NCBI GenBank assembly: GCA_947852905.1
Contig: CANTVF010000004.1
Span: 1 to 64,000 of the forward strand
Length of the DNA stretch: 64,000 bases
Direction: 5' to 3'
Source: an uncultured Tidjanibacter sp.
GTDB taxonomy: Bacteria; Bacteroidota; Bacteroidia; Bacteroidales; Rikenellaceae
Positions within the stretch are counted from its first letter, which is position 1. Every line of letters starts with the position of its first letter. Both the position numbers and the translations under genes were made by a program. Shown here in pieces: positions 18,070 to 27,896 of the stretch. The notes under the pieces are model-generated. The model had not been told where the DNA came from. It saw only the letters and a list, made by a program, of their open reading frames with translations, and did no database searches.

Positions 18070-19392
18070 ATGTTCGAGAACTTAACCGACAGGCTGGAAC
18101 GCTCATTCAAGATACTCAAGGGCGAAGGACGCATCACTGAAATCAACGTGGCCGAAACCCTGAAAGAGATACGCCGCGCGCTCATCGACGCCGACGTTAA
18201 CTACAAGGTCGCCAAATCGTTCACCGACGAGGTAAAACAGAAGGCACTGGGCGCCAACGTACTCACCGCCGTCAAGCCGGGACAGATGATGACCAAGATC
18301 GTCCGCGACGAGTTGGCGTTACTAATGGGCGGCACGGCCACGGACATAAATCTCGACGGGCGGCCGGCAGTCATACTCATCGCCGGTCTTCAGGGATCCG
18401 GTAAGACGACGTTCTCAGGCAAACTCGCCAACTTGCTCAAAAGCAAACGAGGTCGCGGAGTTCTCCTCGTAGCGGGCGACGTTTACCGTCCTGCGGCGAT
18501 CGAACAGCTCAAGGTACTCGGCAGCCAGATAGGCGTGGAAGTATACACCGAAGAGGGTAACAAAAATCCCGTGGAGATAGCCGAGAACGCGATAAAATAC
18601 GCACGCGGCAAGAATCTCAATACGGTGATCGTCGATACGGCCGGCCGTCTGGCGGTAGACGAGGCCATGATGCAGGAGATAGCTGCGATAAAACAGGCCG
18701 TCAAACCGTCCGAAACCCTTTTCGTAGTGGACTCCATGACGGGTCAGGACGCGGTCAACACCGCCAAGGAGTTCAACGACCGCATAGACTACGACGGCGT
18801 GGTACTCACCAAACTCGACGGCGATACGCGCGGCGGTGCGGCCATTTCGATCCGCTCGGTAGTGGACAAGCCGCTCAAGTTCATATCTTCGGGAGAAAAG
18901 ATGGACGCCTTGCAGGTGTTCCACCCGGAACGTATGGCAGACCGTATCCTCGGCATGGGCGACATAGTATCGTTCGTCGAACGCGCACAGGAACAGTACA
19001 ACGAGGAGGACGCCCGCAGGCTCAAAAAGAAAATCGTCAAGGATCAGTTCAACTTCAACGATTTTCTCGACCAGATCGGCCAGATCAAGAAAATGGGCAA
19101 CATGAAGGAACTCATGGGCATGATTCCCGGCGTCGGAAAGGCCATAAAGGATATCGAAATATCCGACGACATGTTCAAGCAGACCGAAGCCATAATATAC
19201 TCTATGACGCCTGCCGAACGCGAAAACCCGGAAATCATAAATCCGAGCCGCAAGGAACGTATAGCCAAGGGTAGCGGTACCACGCTCGCCGAGGTCAACA
19301 AACTGCTCAAACAGTTCGACCAGACGCGCAAAATGATGAAGAGCGTCGCCACGTTCAAACCCGGCATGGCCAAGAAAGGCCGCCGCAGATAG
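18070..19392 (+). CDS. ffh: Signal recognition particle protein Ffh
   Basis: GTPase of the signal recognition particle that binds signal peptides at the ribosome and docks with FtsY. The ATG at 18070 gives MFENLTDRLERSFKIL, the usual start, and 440 residues. The N domain is followed by the G domain with GLQGSGKTT near residue 104, DTAGR near 188 and TKLDGD near 245, then a methionine-rich M domain from about residue 325 (KKMGNMKELMGMIPG and SMTPAERENPEIINPSRKER). The promoter at 17960-17990 sits just upstream, so it is transcribed separately from the ABC genes. Confidence 0.97.
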   Translation: MFENLTDRLERSFKILKGEGRITEINVAETLKEIRRALIDADVNYKVAKSFTDEVKQKALGANVLTAVKPGQMMTKIVRDELALLMGGTATDINLDGRPAVILIAGLQGSGKTTFSGKLANLLKSKRGRGVLLVAGDVYRPAAIEQLKVLGSQIGVEVYTEEGNKNPVEIAENAIKYARGKNLNTVIVDTAGRLAVDEAMMQEIAAIKQAVKPSETLFVVDSMTGQDAVNTAKEFNDRIDYDGVVLTKLDGDTRGGAAISIRSVVDKPLKFISSGEKMDALQVFHPERMADRILGMGDIVSFVERAQEQYNEEDARRLKKKIVKDQFNFNDFLDQIGQIKKMGNMKELMGMIPGVGKAIKDIEISDDMFKQTEAIIYSMTPAERENPEIINPSRKERIAKGSGTTLAEVNKLLKQFDQTRKMMKSVATFKPGMAKKGRRR

Positions 19393-19995
19393 CCGCACGT
19401 CACGCTGCGTCGGCCCTCGGTATATGACAGCGACTCCGACAAGACGCCTCGACACGGAAACTATACGAATACGGAAAACGAATACAACGGAATGACGACC
19501 GATGTCGTGTTATGCTCACTCATTTCGGACGCAACCCAAATTAACGACACAGACAGAACTCCGGAAAAGGGCAAACCACACATACGAAAAAAGAAGGCGT
19601 CACTTTCCGGGTTAACGATACTTACCGTAAATATCCGACGCAACTGGAATTAGCGACCAATCGACAACGTGCGGCAACATACAGCCCGCAGATATATTTG
19701 AAGGCGTTATTCGTATCGGCTTAATTTATACGTGCGCAACAGCATTCCGGACGTAAACGCAACCGACGGTGCTCCGACAGGACATCGAACGAATCAGGCG
19801 CTCCGGGCACTAAGCACCTACCACACCGTACAGGCTATTCAATGCTACGCCGACTCATTCCGACACGACCAAAACAAACGACGCCTCAGACCGGGTGCTT
19901 GAAAAAGAATAAATCTCATACAGGACAATGCAGGTCGCATACCTACAAACCTGTCGATATATTCCGCTAAGGAAATTACATACATAACAACACAG

Positions 19996-20156
19996 TGGGG
20001 TTGCGTCAAAAACTGAGCATTTGCCCCCCCTTAAAGTATATAAAGACAGGTAAAATGCGAGGAAATAAGTTTAAAGGCGATAGTGGTTATTGGTGCAAAT
20101 GACTTGGCCGGAAGCACGATAGAAACGCAGCCGACTACCCGTTACGGCGCTCCGCC
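19996..20156 (+). repeat. Dispersed hairpin-headed repeat, copy A
   Basis: One of four same-orientation copies of about 161 bases. The head hairpin is degenerate in this copy (TGGGGTTG against GCCCCCC), but the body is clear: CAGGTAAAATGCGAGG, then CACGATAGAAACGCAGCC and the end CCCGTTAC...CTCCG. It lies about 600 bases after ffh. Confidence 0.8.
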
Positions 20157-20959
20157 ATGTCCATTGCACAACGTATCGTACAGTCCGTCCGATACGTTGC
20201 GCAACTCTCCGATCGCATCGTCACCATAAAATATACGCCGCCAAGTTCGTTACGACATCCGCAAAACACCATGTTCGCAAAGTCTATATATCCGGAACGC
20301 TCTTTTGCGAAAACGGAATACGCACGACCGCTTTGGGGAACTGTCGAGCAGCACGTTAACTGTAAGGAACATCTCTATCGCGGTACGACAACGGTATGTA
20401 GCCAATAGCTTTTGCGATGAATGCGCCGCGTGTCTGCTGCACCTTTATTTCTGCGCGACTCAACGGCTTGGTATCCGTCACCAACCTATAGCGACCGCAA
20501 GACCGACAATCCGGAAAATCCGCACACGTGTTTCGCTGTTTCAGCCGACATCCCAATATCGATAACCGACGGCATTACGATACGGTATTCTCGTCCGAAA
20601 GCTGCCCCCGAACAAACTTCCAGCTATCATTCCTCACTTTCACGTATCTAACAATATACACACATAGATGCGAACTCCGAAACCCGGTCGTGACCGCTGC
20701 GACATACGGAAAAACATCGTCTCAAATAAAAACGAGTGACGAAACGTAACGGCTGAAACGTTCCCGCCGAAAGACCGACAAACATGAAGCCGGGACGGAA
20801 ATACGACACGTCTCGTCGGAACGGAACCGATCCCAAAACACCGAGAACCGCCCGAAGAGACAAAAGCAGAAACGCGACAGCAGCGAAACGGAACTGAAAA
20901 ACTGCTGCCGATGCAAAACCGGCAAGACAGCAACCGGAGCCGGAATGTAAAAAACGATG

Positions 20960-21385
20960 CCGGAAGAAAACGTCGGAGAAAACCTATAAAACGAAAACCG
21001 GAGAAAATACCGCAAGACAAAAGCCGGAGCGGAACTTAAGAACGCTGATACCGAAATAAAACCGTTCCCAAAACAGAGAGATACCCGAAATACAACATAA
21101 GAAACAGAAACCGGAACAGGACTGCTAAAAGAACATCGGAACAAAATTACAAAACCGATTCCGGAGAAAACATACAAAACAAGAACCGGAGAAAATACCG
21201 CAAGACAAAAGCCGGAGCAGAACTTCAGAACGCTGACACCGAAATAAAACCGTTCCCAAAACAGAGAGATACCCGAAATACAACATAAGAAACAGAAACA
21301 GGACTGCAAAAAGAACATCGGAACAAAATTGCAAAACCGATTCCGGAGAAAACCTACAAAATGAAAACTGTAGAAAATACCGACA
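20960..21385. repeat. 188-base tandem duplication, about 2.3 units
   Basis: The segment beginning GGAGAAAATACCGCAAGAC at 21000 recurs at 21188, an offset of 188 bases, with only scattered differences over the full unit; a partial third unit follows from about 21339. Since 188 is not a multiple of three, the minus-strand open frames across it change frame between units, which argues against coding. Confidence 0.85.
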
Positions 21386-21465
21386 TATAGAAACAGACAA
21401 AGAAACCGGGCGACCGCAACAGGATTAGCGAACGCCCGGAATTATAACACGGCAACTGCTTCCGT

Positions 21466-23823
21466 CTAATTATTATCGAAAACATCGGGATCCACGGCAA
21501 TCAATCTGAAACGCAACTTTTCGGTTCGTTCACGTATCTGCTCCGTCGGATAGACATCGCTTTCTTTCAATGTATCGAGACCTTTTCCGAACTGGTAGGT
21601 ATACGCGTTGGTCGCACCGTCGTCTATGCCGGACACCTCCGTGACGGCGTTGGAGGTCCAGTATTGCATATAAGGAATTATCGGGTGATTAGGATCCAAA
21701 GCACCAGCCTTGTAGGCCTTCTCTATGATCTGCCAACCGGCAATAGAAGGTAGAGTCCAAGCATTATTAGTCCATTCTGCATCATAATCCAAATCAGGGA
21801 AAGTAGGATTTTTCAACATCTCATCAATATTAAGATTCGGACTCGTCGAAGGCATGTTCCAGAAACATATGGCATAAATCATGGCACTGCCTCCGTTTTG
21901 TTTTCCCCACGGCAAATATTCGGCAGCCCTATCCCTATGACTGCGGTGCGGATGATTCGGATCGCTCACCCAAGGCTCCGCATCTATCAGGTGGGTCGTA
22001 TTCTGGAAAGCGTCGTTCCGGTTATAATCGAGATGTTCGCCGTCAAATCCCCACGGCATGGCACTCCGGTCTACACGGTCAATAAGTAAAGTAACCGACG
22101 GCCTGCCGAACACCTCCTCTATATACGGACCGCTAACGGCATACTCTATCGGAGCATACTGTACCACGTCTATCGTTCTGGTTTCTATCGGCTCGCCTGT
22201 CGCCGAACTGCCTCTGTAAACCTTTAACGTTATGGTATGTTTGCGCGAGTGCGTCTTAGGATCGAATCCGCCTGCATATTCAGACCATGGTTCGGCATAA
22301 AGCCATATCCTACTACCCGATACTGTAGCAGTTACCGCTCCGGCGACCGAAGACCACATATTTCCTTGAGACGCATTATATATCCACAAGAACTGCGTAT
22401 CCTGATTATTTCCCTCTATAGTACACGTAACGTTTTCCGAAGCATTCACATCTATCGGGAAATACTCGCCCGAACCGTTCAGAATCACGTCGCCTGTCTC
22501 AAAAGAAGCCTCACCCAGATAGCTGTCCACACGCCACGTGGCATTTCCGTTGTCGACAACCAGATTGCCGTCGCTGTCCACCTGTCCGCCTTCGGTCACG
22601 GCATAACCGCTCAACTGGAGCGTGACTTTATAATACCTGTTGCGCAGAATATCGAAATTACGCTCTATATCGTTTCCCAGAAAAAGGCGGAAATGTACGG
22701 TTCCGGAGAAGATGCTATGGTCGCCCGCATCATTCATCCTCAAATAATAAGCCTCGAAATCGAGATAGGAACACGCCGCTGTGGAGGGATCGGAATGTAT
22801 CTGTTCCGGGGACATATTTTCAGGACAATCCGCCGGACGTTTTCCCGTTTCGTCCGTATCGGCCGCTCCGAAACTGTCGCCGCCATGATAATTCTCGAAC
22901 ATGAACAACGGATCTATGTCCGGATCGCTATAATCTGTAGCATCGTAATGACCACCGACTTTAGTCACGGCATCGCTCCACGGATTAGTGCCGCTGTCGA
23001 GCGTAGCCTGCCCTACTATAATTCCCCAGTCCAATTCGCCGCGTTCGCCCTTTGTTTCACCATCGGTAACGACACCTACCTCATCGGCGGGTATCTGGGA
23101 AGAAGTCACCGTAACAACATTCTGACGTCCTATGAAACATTTGTCCGGCACACGGTGCAGGCTGATGGAACGCGGTATGATAGCGACATTACGGTTGAGC
23201 CGCGTACCGTCCACCTCGACTGTTATCATCGCCACGGTACGTTCCAGCGAAGCCACCATATTGATACCCGTCGTACCGTCGCCATGACTGTGAGAAGGAT
23301 TGTCCGAATCCGTCTCGGCTTCCGCGAACATGAGACAACCGTTTTCCGGAATACCCGGTATGGAAGAGGTCTGCGTCAAAGACCTGACCTGCCCGACGGT
23401 CATACCTTGCGCTATCTTCCGGCCGTAATTGGCCACCACATACACTCCCGTCGAGGAAGTATACCATTCCGAGTCGGAAAAGTGTATCTCGATATTCTCC
23501 CCGTTATACTGCACGGCAGGATCGCCGCTCTCGACCGGAATATCCCGCACATCTATATAATGTACCGCCGAAAGCGCAGCATCGTCGCCCCTGCCGGAAG
23601 CTATCACCACATTGATGTCGCGTAGCTCGTTGAAGTCGGCCGCACCGATACGCGTCATGGGATCGACAGGCAACGGATCCGGCAACTCTATACGCAGGAA
23701 CACCTCCCCCGGACGGTCGTCCGCCGCATTTCCGCCGGCTGCCGGGTCATCGACGCACCCCGACATCATGACCGCCGCCAATGCGAACATGCCTATTGCG
23801 TAGTGTTTCGACAAACTGTTCAT
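21466..23823 (-). CDS. Large fimbrial tip-like lipoprotein (probable DUF4906 class)
   Basis: The 785-residue product has an SpII signal (lipobox MSGC, cysteine 23) and ends a five-gene fimbrial operon. Early residues (PDPLPVDPMTRIGAADFNELRDINVVIASG) carry an arginine in a fimbrillin-like position where Arg-specific maturation could occur. A segment with ERTVAMITVEVDGTRLNRNV and IIPRSISLHRVP near residues 190-225 resembles fimbrillin-related accessory/tip proteins of the DUF4906 group, and the C-terminal third is a Trp/Asn/Asp-rich domain of a kind seen in tip adhesins. Size, position after the anchor gene and lipoprotein export suggest a tip or minor subunit. The DUF assignment is from memory and moderate. 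Confidence 0.75.
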   Translation of the reverse strand: MNSLSKHYAIGMFALAAVMMSGCVDDPAAGGNAADDRPGEVFLRIELPDPLPVDPMTRIGAADFNELRDINVVIASGRGDDAALSAVHYIDVRDIPVESGDPAVQYNGENIEIHFSDSEWYTSSTGVYVVANYGRKIAQGMTVGQVRSLTQTSSIPGIPENGCLMFAEAETDSDNPSHSHGDGTTGINMVASLERTVAMITVEVDGTRLNRNVAIIPRSISLHRVPDKCFIGRQNVVTVTSSQIPADEVGVVTDGETKGERGELDWGIIVGQATLDSGTNPWSDAVTKVGGHYDATDYSDPDIDPLFMFENYHGGDSFGAADTDETGKRPADCPENMSPEQIHSDPSTAACSYLDFEAYYLRMNDAGDHSIFSGTVHFRLFLGNDIERNFDILRNRYYKVTLQLSGYAVTEGGQVDSDGNLVVDNGNATWRVDSYLGEASFETGDVILNGSGEYFPIDVNASENVTCTIEGNNQDTQFLWIYNASQGNMWSSVAGAVTATVSGSRIWLYAEPWSEYAGGFDPKTHSRKHTITLKVYRGSSATGEPIETRTIDVVQYAPIEYAVSGPYIEEVFGRPSVTLLIDRVDRSAMPWGFDGEHLDYNRNDAFQNTTHLIDAEPWVSDPNHPHRSHRDRAAEYLPWGKQNGGSAMIYAICFWNMPSTSPNLNIDEMLKNPTFPDLDYDAEWTNNAWTLPSIAGWQIIEKAYKAGALDPNHPIIPYMQYWTSNAVTEVSGIDDGATNAYTYQFGKGLDTLKESDVYPTEQIRERTEKLRFRLIAVDPDVFDNN

Positions 23824-23838
23824 ATATATGATAATTCT

Positions 23839-24720
23839 TTAGAATTCTGGTTTGATTTCATCTCCGGCCCACTGGGGAACGGTCACGGTCACGCCTACGC
23901 TCTGAAACTCCACGAGTACCGGAACGAGGACTTCATTTTTCGCCAGATCTATCTTCTGGTCCTTTACGAACTGCCCTATATCGACAGTGTGTATCTTTTC
24001 TCCGTCTTTGCCTACGACATCGAGTGCCACATCGTCTTCCGAAGCGAAGCGGGGCACGTTGAATCTGGCAACTACGGTAGTTTTCCCCGATTCGTCGTCC
24101 ACGGCGCATTCCGGATAGAATGCGCACGGATCGCCGCAGGGATCGTTTTCAAAATTGGTATACTTGTACGGATGCCGTAACACTACTGACGTATTGGGAG
24201 CGTCCACTCCCCTGACCTCCACGTACATGTCTATATGCGACGCCTCGAATGCGGCCGTATCCTCTCCGGCCTCTCCCTGCACCACCCGTATGGATCCGGA
24301 CGTCATATACAGAGAGTCATTGCAAGTCATCACGCCTTCGGTAAAGGCACACGGGTGCCCTACGAGGCATTGCGTCATATCCGCCGGTTCGTTTTCCTTG
24401 AGTCCGACCGTCGCCGTATTTTCAAAACAGTTGCCTACGCCGACGAATCTGTACTCCCCTGCCGGGAGCGACAGTTCGGCCGAAGGCGATACGTTCAGTA
24501 TCTCTTTGTCGAGCGTCTGCGACATGACGAATTTGTCGTCGCAGTCGAAAACATACAAATTGACCTTTGTTATCTTATCGTGGAAAATCTCCTCCTCGCC
24601 ATCTCCTTTGTAACTGAACAGCAGACGGAAATCGACCTTGCAACTACTCAAATCCTCCTTTATGCAACCCGTCATGAGGGCTGCGAAGACCAACAGGGCG
24701 AATGGCTTAATATATTTCAT
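23839..24720 (-). CDS. FimB/Mfa2 family fimbrial anchor subunit
   Basis: Lipoprotein (lipobox MTGC, cysteine 19; 293 residues) of the FimB/Mfa2 family, which anchors fimbriae in the outer membrane and limits their length. The family pattern after the anchor is plain: LSSCKVDFRLLFSYKGDGEEE, then FHDKITKVNLYVFDCDDKFV, then LSLPAGEYRFVGVGN. The C-terminal part ends with DQKIDLAKNEVLVPVLVEFQ, typical for the second transthyretin-like domain. It follows the major subunit by 74 bases and precedes the tip-like gene by 15 bases, the usual order in Bacteroidales fimbrial loci. Confidence 0.9.
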   Translation of the reverse strand: MKYIKPFALLVFAALMTGCIKEDLSSCKVDFRLLFSYKGDGEEEIFHDKITKVNLYVFDCDDKFVMSQTLDKEILNVSPSAELSLPAGEYRFVGVGNCFENTATVGLKENEPADMTQCLVGHPCAFTEGVMTCNDSLYMTSGSIRVVQGEAGEDTAAFEASHIDMYVEVRGVDAPNTSVVLRHPYKYTNFENDPCGDPCAFYPECAVDDESGKTTVVARFNVPRFASEDDVALDVVGKDGEKIHTVDIGQFVKDQKIDLAKNEVLVPVLVEFQSVGVTVTVPQWAGDEIKPEF

Positions 24721-24794
24721 CGGTTTGTATGTCTATGATTAAAAAAGTCCCGTGCAGCGCGTCGTACGCCGCACGTAGACCGTTTCAACATTCG

Positions 24795-25865
24795 TTATTC
24801 AAAACTCGGGTTCAGCGGCACGATAGTCCAGGGCGATACATTGGCAATTACCTGTATACACTGGGTATTGAACTCGTCGAGATCCTTTTCGGTAAACAAG
24901 AAGTCCATCGTATAGATGCTTCCGGCCGCGAAACCGTCGGTATATTCCTGACCGCCCTTCTCGAATTTCTGAGTCGACAGATAGCGCTGTCCCTTGTCGG
25001 TGTTGACATTAACCATTATCTGCACGTTGTCGGATGCATAGAAGTTATAAGCATAAGCCTTACCGCCGAAATCGCTGGTTTTAGTCTCCGAAGTCAGTTT
25101 AACGTCGGCGATAACATCGAAAGAATACTCCGGTTTATCTGCACCGGCCTCTTTGCCGAAATAGGAAGACATGTCGTTGGCACCCACTGAGGGAATGAGA
25201 CCCCTTACGGTACCGCCTACGGTACAGCTGGAATTGAAGTTAGCCACGGCGAACTGCTGGATATCGAGCGACTGGAACTTAGTACCGAGGTCGGTGCAGC
25301 CTACGCTGTGGATTTCGACACGCGAAATGTTGGGATAGAGCGTTACCTTGGCTGTAAGATAATTGACATGTTCCCCCTGTAATTCAGCCGGAACGAGCTG
25401 CTCGCATTTTCCGTAAAGCAAAAGATCGTTGTTCTTAACGTCCACATCGCCGAGAGACTCGAGCGTTGTAATAGCTTCGAGAGTGGCCAGATTATTGCCT
25501 TTGACGGCATCTACGCCCTTTTTGCCGACATTACCCACGATGATAACCTTGGTCACATCCTTAGAAAGTTCATGGAAGGTCACGCCTTCTACGGAAGTCA
25601 ATGCCGTAACGTCGCTGAAATAGGTCTGAACACTCTCGTCCAAAGTGATGAAATTACCGCTGTTGTCGGCAAAAAGCACATAAGCGCTTTTCAACGTAGC
25701 CGCTGAAGCATTAACTCGATCTTCGAGTGCGCGCGACACGGGATTGGCCAAAGATATGGTAATCGTTTTGGGTGCATTATTGTCGATAATGCCTTCGTTC
25801 TTTTCGGCACAGGACACAGCTGCTACAGCGACTGCGGCAAGACACACTAAGTTAGTCAATTTCAT
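24795..25865 (-). CDS. Mfa1/FimA-family major fimbrial subunit
   Basis: The 356-residue precursor starts with an SpII signal (AVSC, cysteine 19), as do type V pilins, and then has ITISLANPVSRALEDRVNASAA, where cleavage after the arginine of VSR by an Arg-specific protease would release the mature donor strand-accepting subunit. The middle has fimbrillin-type beta strands with LKSAYVLFADNSGNFITLDE and FHELSKDVTKVIIVGNVGKKG, and the end is hydrophobic (TQCIQVIANVSPWTIVPLNPSFE), fitting a C-terminal strand used in polymerisation. Position between DUF3868 and Mfa2-type genes supports the role of shaft subunit. Its expression should depend on the upstream invertible promoter. Confidence 0.88.
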   Translation of the reverse strand: MKLTNLVCLAAVAVAAVSCAEKNEGIIDNNAPKTITISLANPVSRALEDRVNASAATLKSAYVLFADNSGNFITLDESVQTYFSDVTALTSVEGVTFHELSKDVTKVIIVGNVGKKGVDAVKGNNLATLEAITTLESLGDVDVKNNDLLLYGKCEQLVPAELQGEHVNYLTAKVTLYPNISRVEIHSVGCTDLGTKFQSLDIQQFAVANFNSSCTVGGTVRGLIPSVGANDMSSYFGKEAGADKPEYSFDVIADVKLTSETKTSDFGGKAYAYNFYASDNVQIMVNVNTDKGQRYLSTQKFEKGGQEYTDGFAAGSIYTMDFLFTEKDLDEFNTQCIQVIANVSPWTIVPLNPSFE

Positions 25866-25906
25866 TTCTTTAAGTTTTTAAGTGTTATAAATAATGGATA
25901 AAAGTT

Positions 25907-27172
25907 TTACCTGATCTGTTCCAGATTGCGCCGTGCGGTCTCGTCGCCTGCACCGAGAGCCTTGCCGAACCAGACGGCCGCCTCGTCTTCGTCCTCGAGC
26001 ATCATGTAGCACACGCCGATAGAATTCCATGCCCTCTCGTCGTCACGATATTCGAGCAGTGCATCCAACGCATCGGCATAACGCTTCTCACGTATCATGG
26101 CATTGGCGGCATTGACAGCGTCTGCGGCGACATCGCCCAGAACGTCGTAATACACGGACACGTAACATGCATTACGCAACTGCGGGTAGAACGTGCGTAG
26201 CATATAGCTGTACGGCCGCCATCCGTCGAGCGCCTTGAGAGCGTTCTTGCGATCCTCCCCGGTGCGCGTATCTATGATTTCGAGTACCTCGTCGCGATAT
26301 TCCATATCAGAAGCGGCCACAAGCCTACGAAGTCCCTCCCAGTTCTCCACTCCGTTTATCAGATTGAAATCCTCATCCGTCAATCCGGGTTCCTGACTGC
26401 GTATATACTCCCGCAAAGCCTCGGCACGTCCCTTACCGAGACGGGTATTGAAGGCCAGACCGCCTTCCGGAGAGGCGAAACCTGTGATCTCGATGCCGCT
26501 AAGACGTATCTTGTCCAGATCGCCTATCTTGCGTATGGCCTCCATGATCTCGTCGAGAGTGGCCTGGTTGCCGTAAGCGGCCGGGTTCAGATCGGTACGC
26601 GACACGGTAAAGAACACCTTCATCTCCTCGCTGTCGAACACCCAGCGGCGATGCGCGTCCACGACTTCATAATTGACGGCCAATTCGGGCGTATCCTCCA
26701 CGACCGGTTCCGGCGTCACATAAACCAGTCCGTTCCACAACAGCTGCTCGCCGTCGTAACATTCGCAACCGCACCCTACAATCTCGCGCGACAGTCCCAG
26801 CGAAGCCGTCCGGAACTCGCTGACATAAGGTATGCTCGCAGAATAGGAATAGACACCGCCCTTGCGCATCTGGCCTTCGCCGAGCGTCCACTCGCCGTTA
26901 CCGCCGAGGGCCTGTTCCTGCCGTTCACGTTTGTAACGTATGTTCCCGTAAATCTCGACCGGAGCCAAAAGGACTGTATCCGCACCGCTATACAGGTAAG
27001 GCGTCAAGACCATTTTGTATCGGCTTTTCAACGCTTCGTTATCCGTATCTATATCGAAACTGATGTCTATGTTTCGCTTGTTCTTGCCGACACGAGCATT
27101 CTCGACGACGACCTGCGCCGTCATGACCAGCGGAACGAACAAAAGGCACACGGCCGTAAATATCTTCTTCAT
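25907..27172 (-). CDS. DUF3868 protein with OmpA-like and TPR-like parts
   Basis: The 421-residue product has a signal peptide (about residues 1-19), then the DUF3868 domain typical of Bacteroidales fimbrial operons (VVVENARVGKNKRNIDISFD through the cysteine pair CGCECYDGEQLLWNGLVYVTP near residue 140), then a central segment with EITGFASPEGGLAFNTRLGKGRAEALREYI (about 228-257), matching the OmpA peptidoglycan-binding core, and TPR-like helices at the C-terminus (ALLEYRDDERAWNSIGVCYMMLEDEDEAAVWFGKAL). It is likely an outer-membrane or periplasmic assembly factor tied to peptidoglycan. Gap to the DUF3575 gene is 10 bases. Confidence 0.88.
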   Translation of the reverse strand: MKKIFTAVCLLFVPLVMTAQVVVENARVGKNKRNIDISFDIDTDNEALKSRYKMVLTPYLYSGADTVLLAPVEIYGNIRYKRERQEQALGGNGEWTLGEGQMRKGGVYSYSASIPYVSEFRTASLGLSREIVGCGCECYDGEQLLWNGLVYVTPEPVVEDTPELAVNYEVVDAHRRWVFDSEEMKVFFTVSRTDLNPAAYGNQATLDEIMEAIRKIGDLDKIRLSGIEITGFASPEGGLAFNTRLGKGRAEALREYIRSQEPGLTDEDFNLINGVENWEGLRRLVAASDMEYRDEVLEIIDTRTGEDRKNALKALDGWRPYSYMLRTFYPQLRNACYVSVYYDVLGDVAADAVNAANAMIREKRYADALDALLEYRDDERAWNSIGVCYMMLEDEDEAAVWFGKALGAGDETARRNLEQIR

Positions 27173-27182
27173 ATTGCGGAAA

Positions 27183-27758
27183 CTATTTTATCATGTACAC
27201 GAAACTGATTCCCAACTTCGTGGGACCGAAATAATGCTTGCTGTCGAATCCCTTGAACCGGCCGCAGGTACGGCATTCATATTTGTCGTATTCGGTATAT
27301 ATGTATCCGACGCCCACTGTAGCTTCGAGATTCCATCTTTTACCGATTATCCAAGCATAACCGTAGGCTATACCTGCGCCTACTCCCCACCCCTGATAGC
27401 GGTTGTTCCGGGTAATCCCGGCTTTGAAAGGCATCCCTATACCGCTTATATTATACTCTCCGTACCCGGCATGGATCCCGAAAAAATGCCCCTGAAAACC
27501 TTCGCAGAGCCAGTATCTGAACTCAGGAGCGACAAGGAAATGCTTGAATTTGCGGTTTTCGGACTTGTTCAGTGTCCACGGATTGTACCCGCCGGACAAC
27601 TCGAGCGTAGTACGCTCACCGAGACCGAACTCAAACCCTATATTCGGGGTCGAAGTCGCCCAATAGAGCAGATTGGTCTTGACGGCAACTTTCTGTGCGT
27701 AAACGCTTCCGGCACCCCAAACCGACAACACAAGAGATATCAACAATAGTTTTCTCAT
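27183..27758 (-). CDS. DUF3575 family outer-membrane protein, first gene of fimbrial operon
   Basis: The 191-residue product has a signal peptide (MRKLLLISLVLSVWGAGSVYAQ) and a small beta-barrel-like body: VKTNLLYWATSTPNIGFEFGLGERTTLELSGGYNPWT, the hallmark of DUF3575, followed by FRYWLCEGFQGHFFGIHAGYG and a C-terminal LGISFVYMIK strand. I chose the ATG at 27758 rather than 27806 because it starts the signal peptide directly. It is the first gene of the operon, about 140 bases from the invertible segment, and probably helps place the fimbriae in the outer membrane. Confidence 0.86.
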   Translation of the reverse strand: MRKLLLISLVLSVWGAGSVYAQKVAVKTNLLYWATSTPNIGFEFGLGERTTLELSGGYNPWTLNKSENRKFKHFLVAPEFRYWLCEGFQGHFFGIHAGYGEYNISGIGMPFKAGITRNNRYQGWGVGAGIAYGYAWIIGKRWNLEATVGVGYIYTEYDKYECRTCGRFKGFDSKHYFGPTKLGISFVYMIK

Positions 27759-27896
27759 TATCCTGAAGTTTAATCCGTTATTCCAAATGGAAGACGTATG
27801 CTCCACCTTTTATATAAAGGGTAAACCGGACAACCAACACTTTGGCAATCAACCGACAAGAACTGTAAAACGGCCGAAATACCTATATGCGGAATA

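Larger units (their letters stand above)
19393..21465. other. 2 kb non-coding stretch
   Basis: No open frame here has codon or domain support. Two things stand out: a copy of the dispersed 161-base repeat at 19996-20156 and a purine-rich 188-base tandem duplication at about 20960-21385. The rest, including 20157-20950, shows short low-complexity fragments rich in CGGAA and GAAAC but no recognisable element. Confidence 0.7.

Noticed and set aside
20640-21400. Overlapping minus-strand frames giving Phe/Ser/Cys-rich proteins
   Set aside because: They read through the 188-base tandem repeat in changing frames and show no conserved pattern, so they are by-products of the purine-rich tract.
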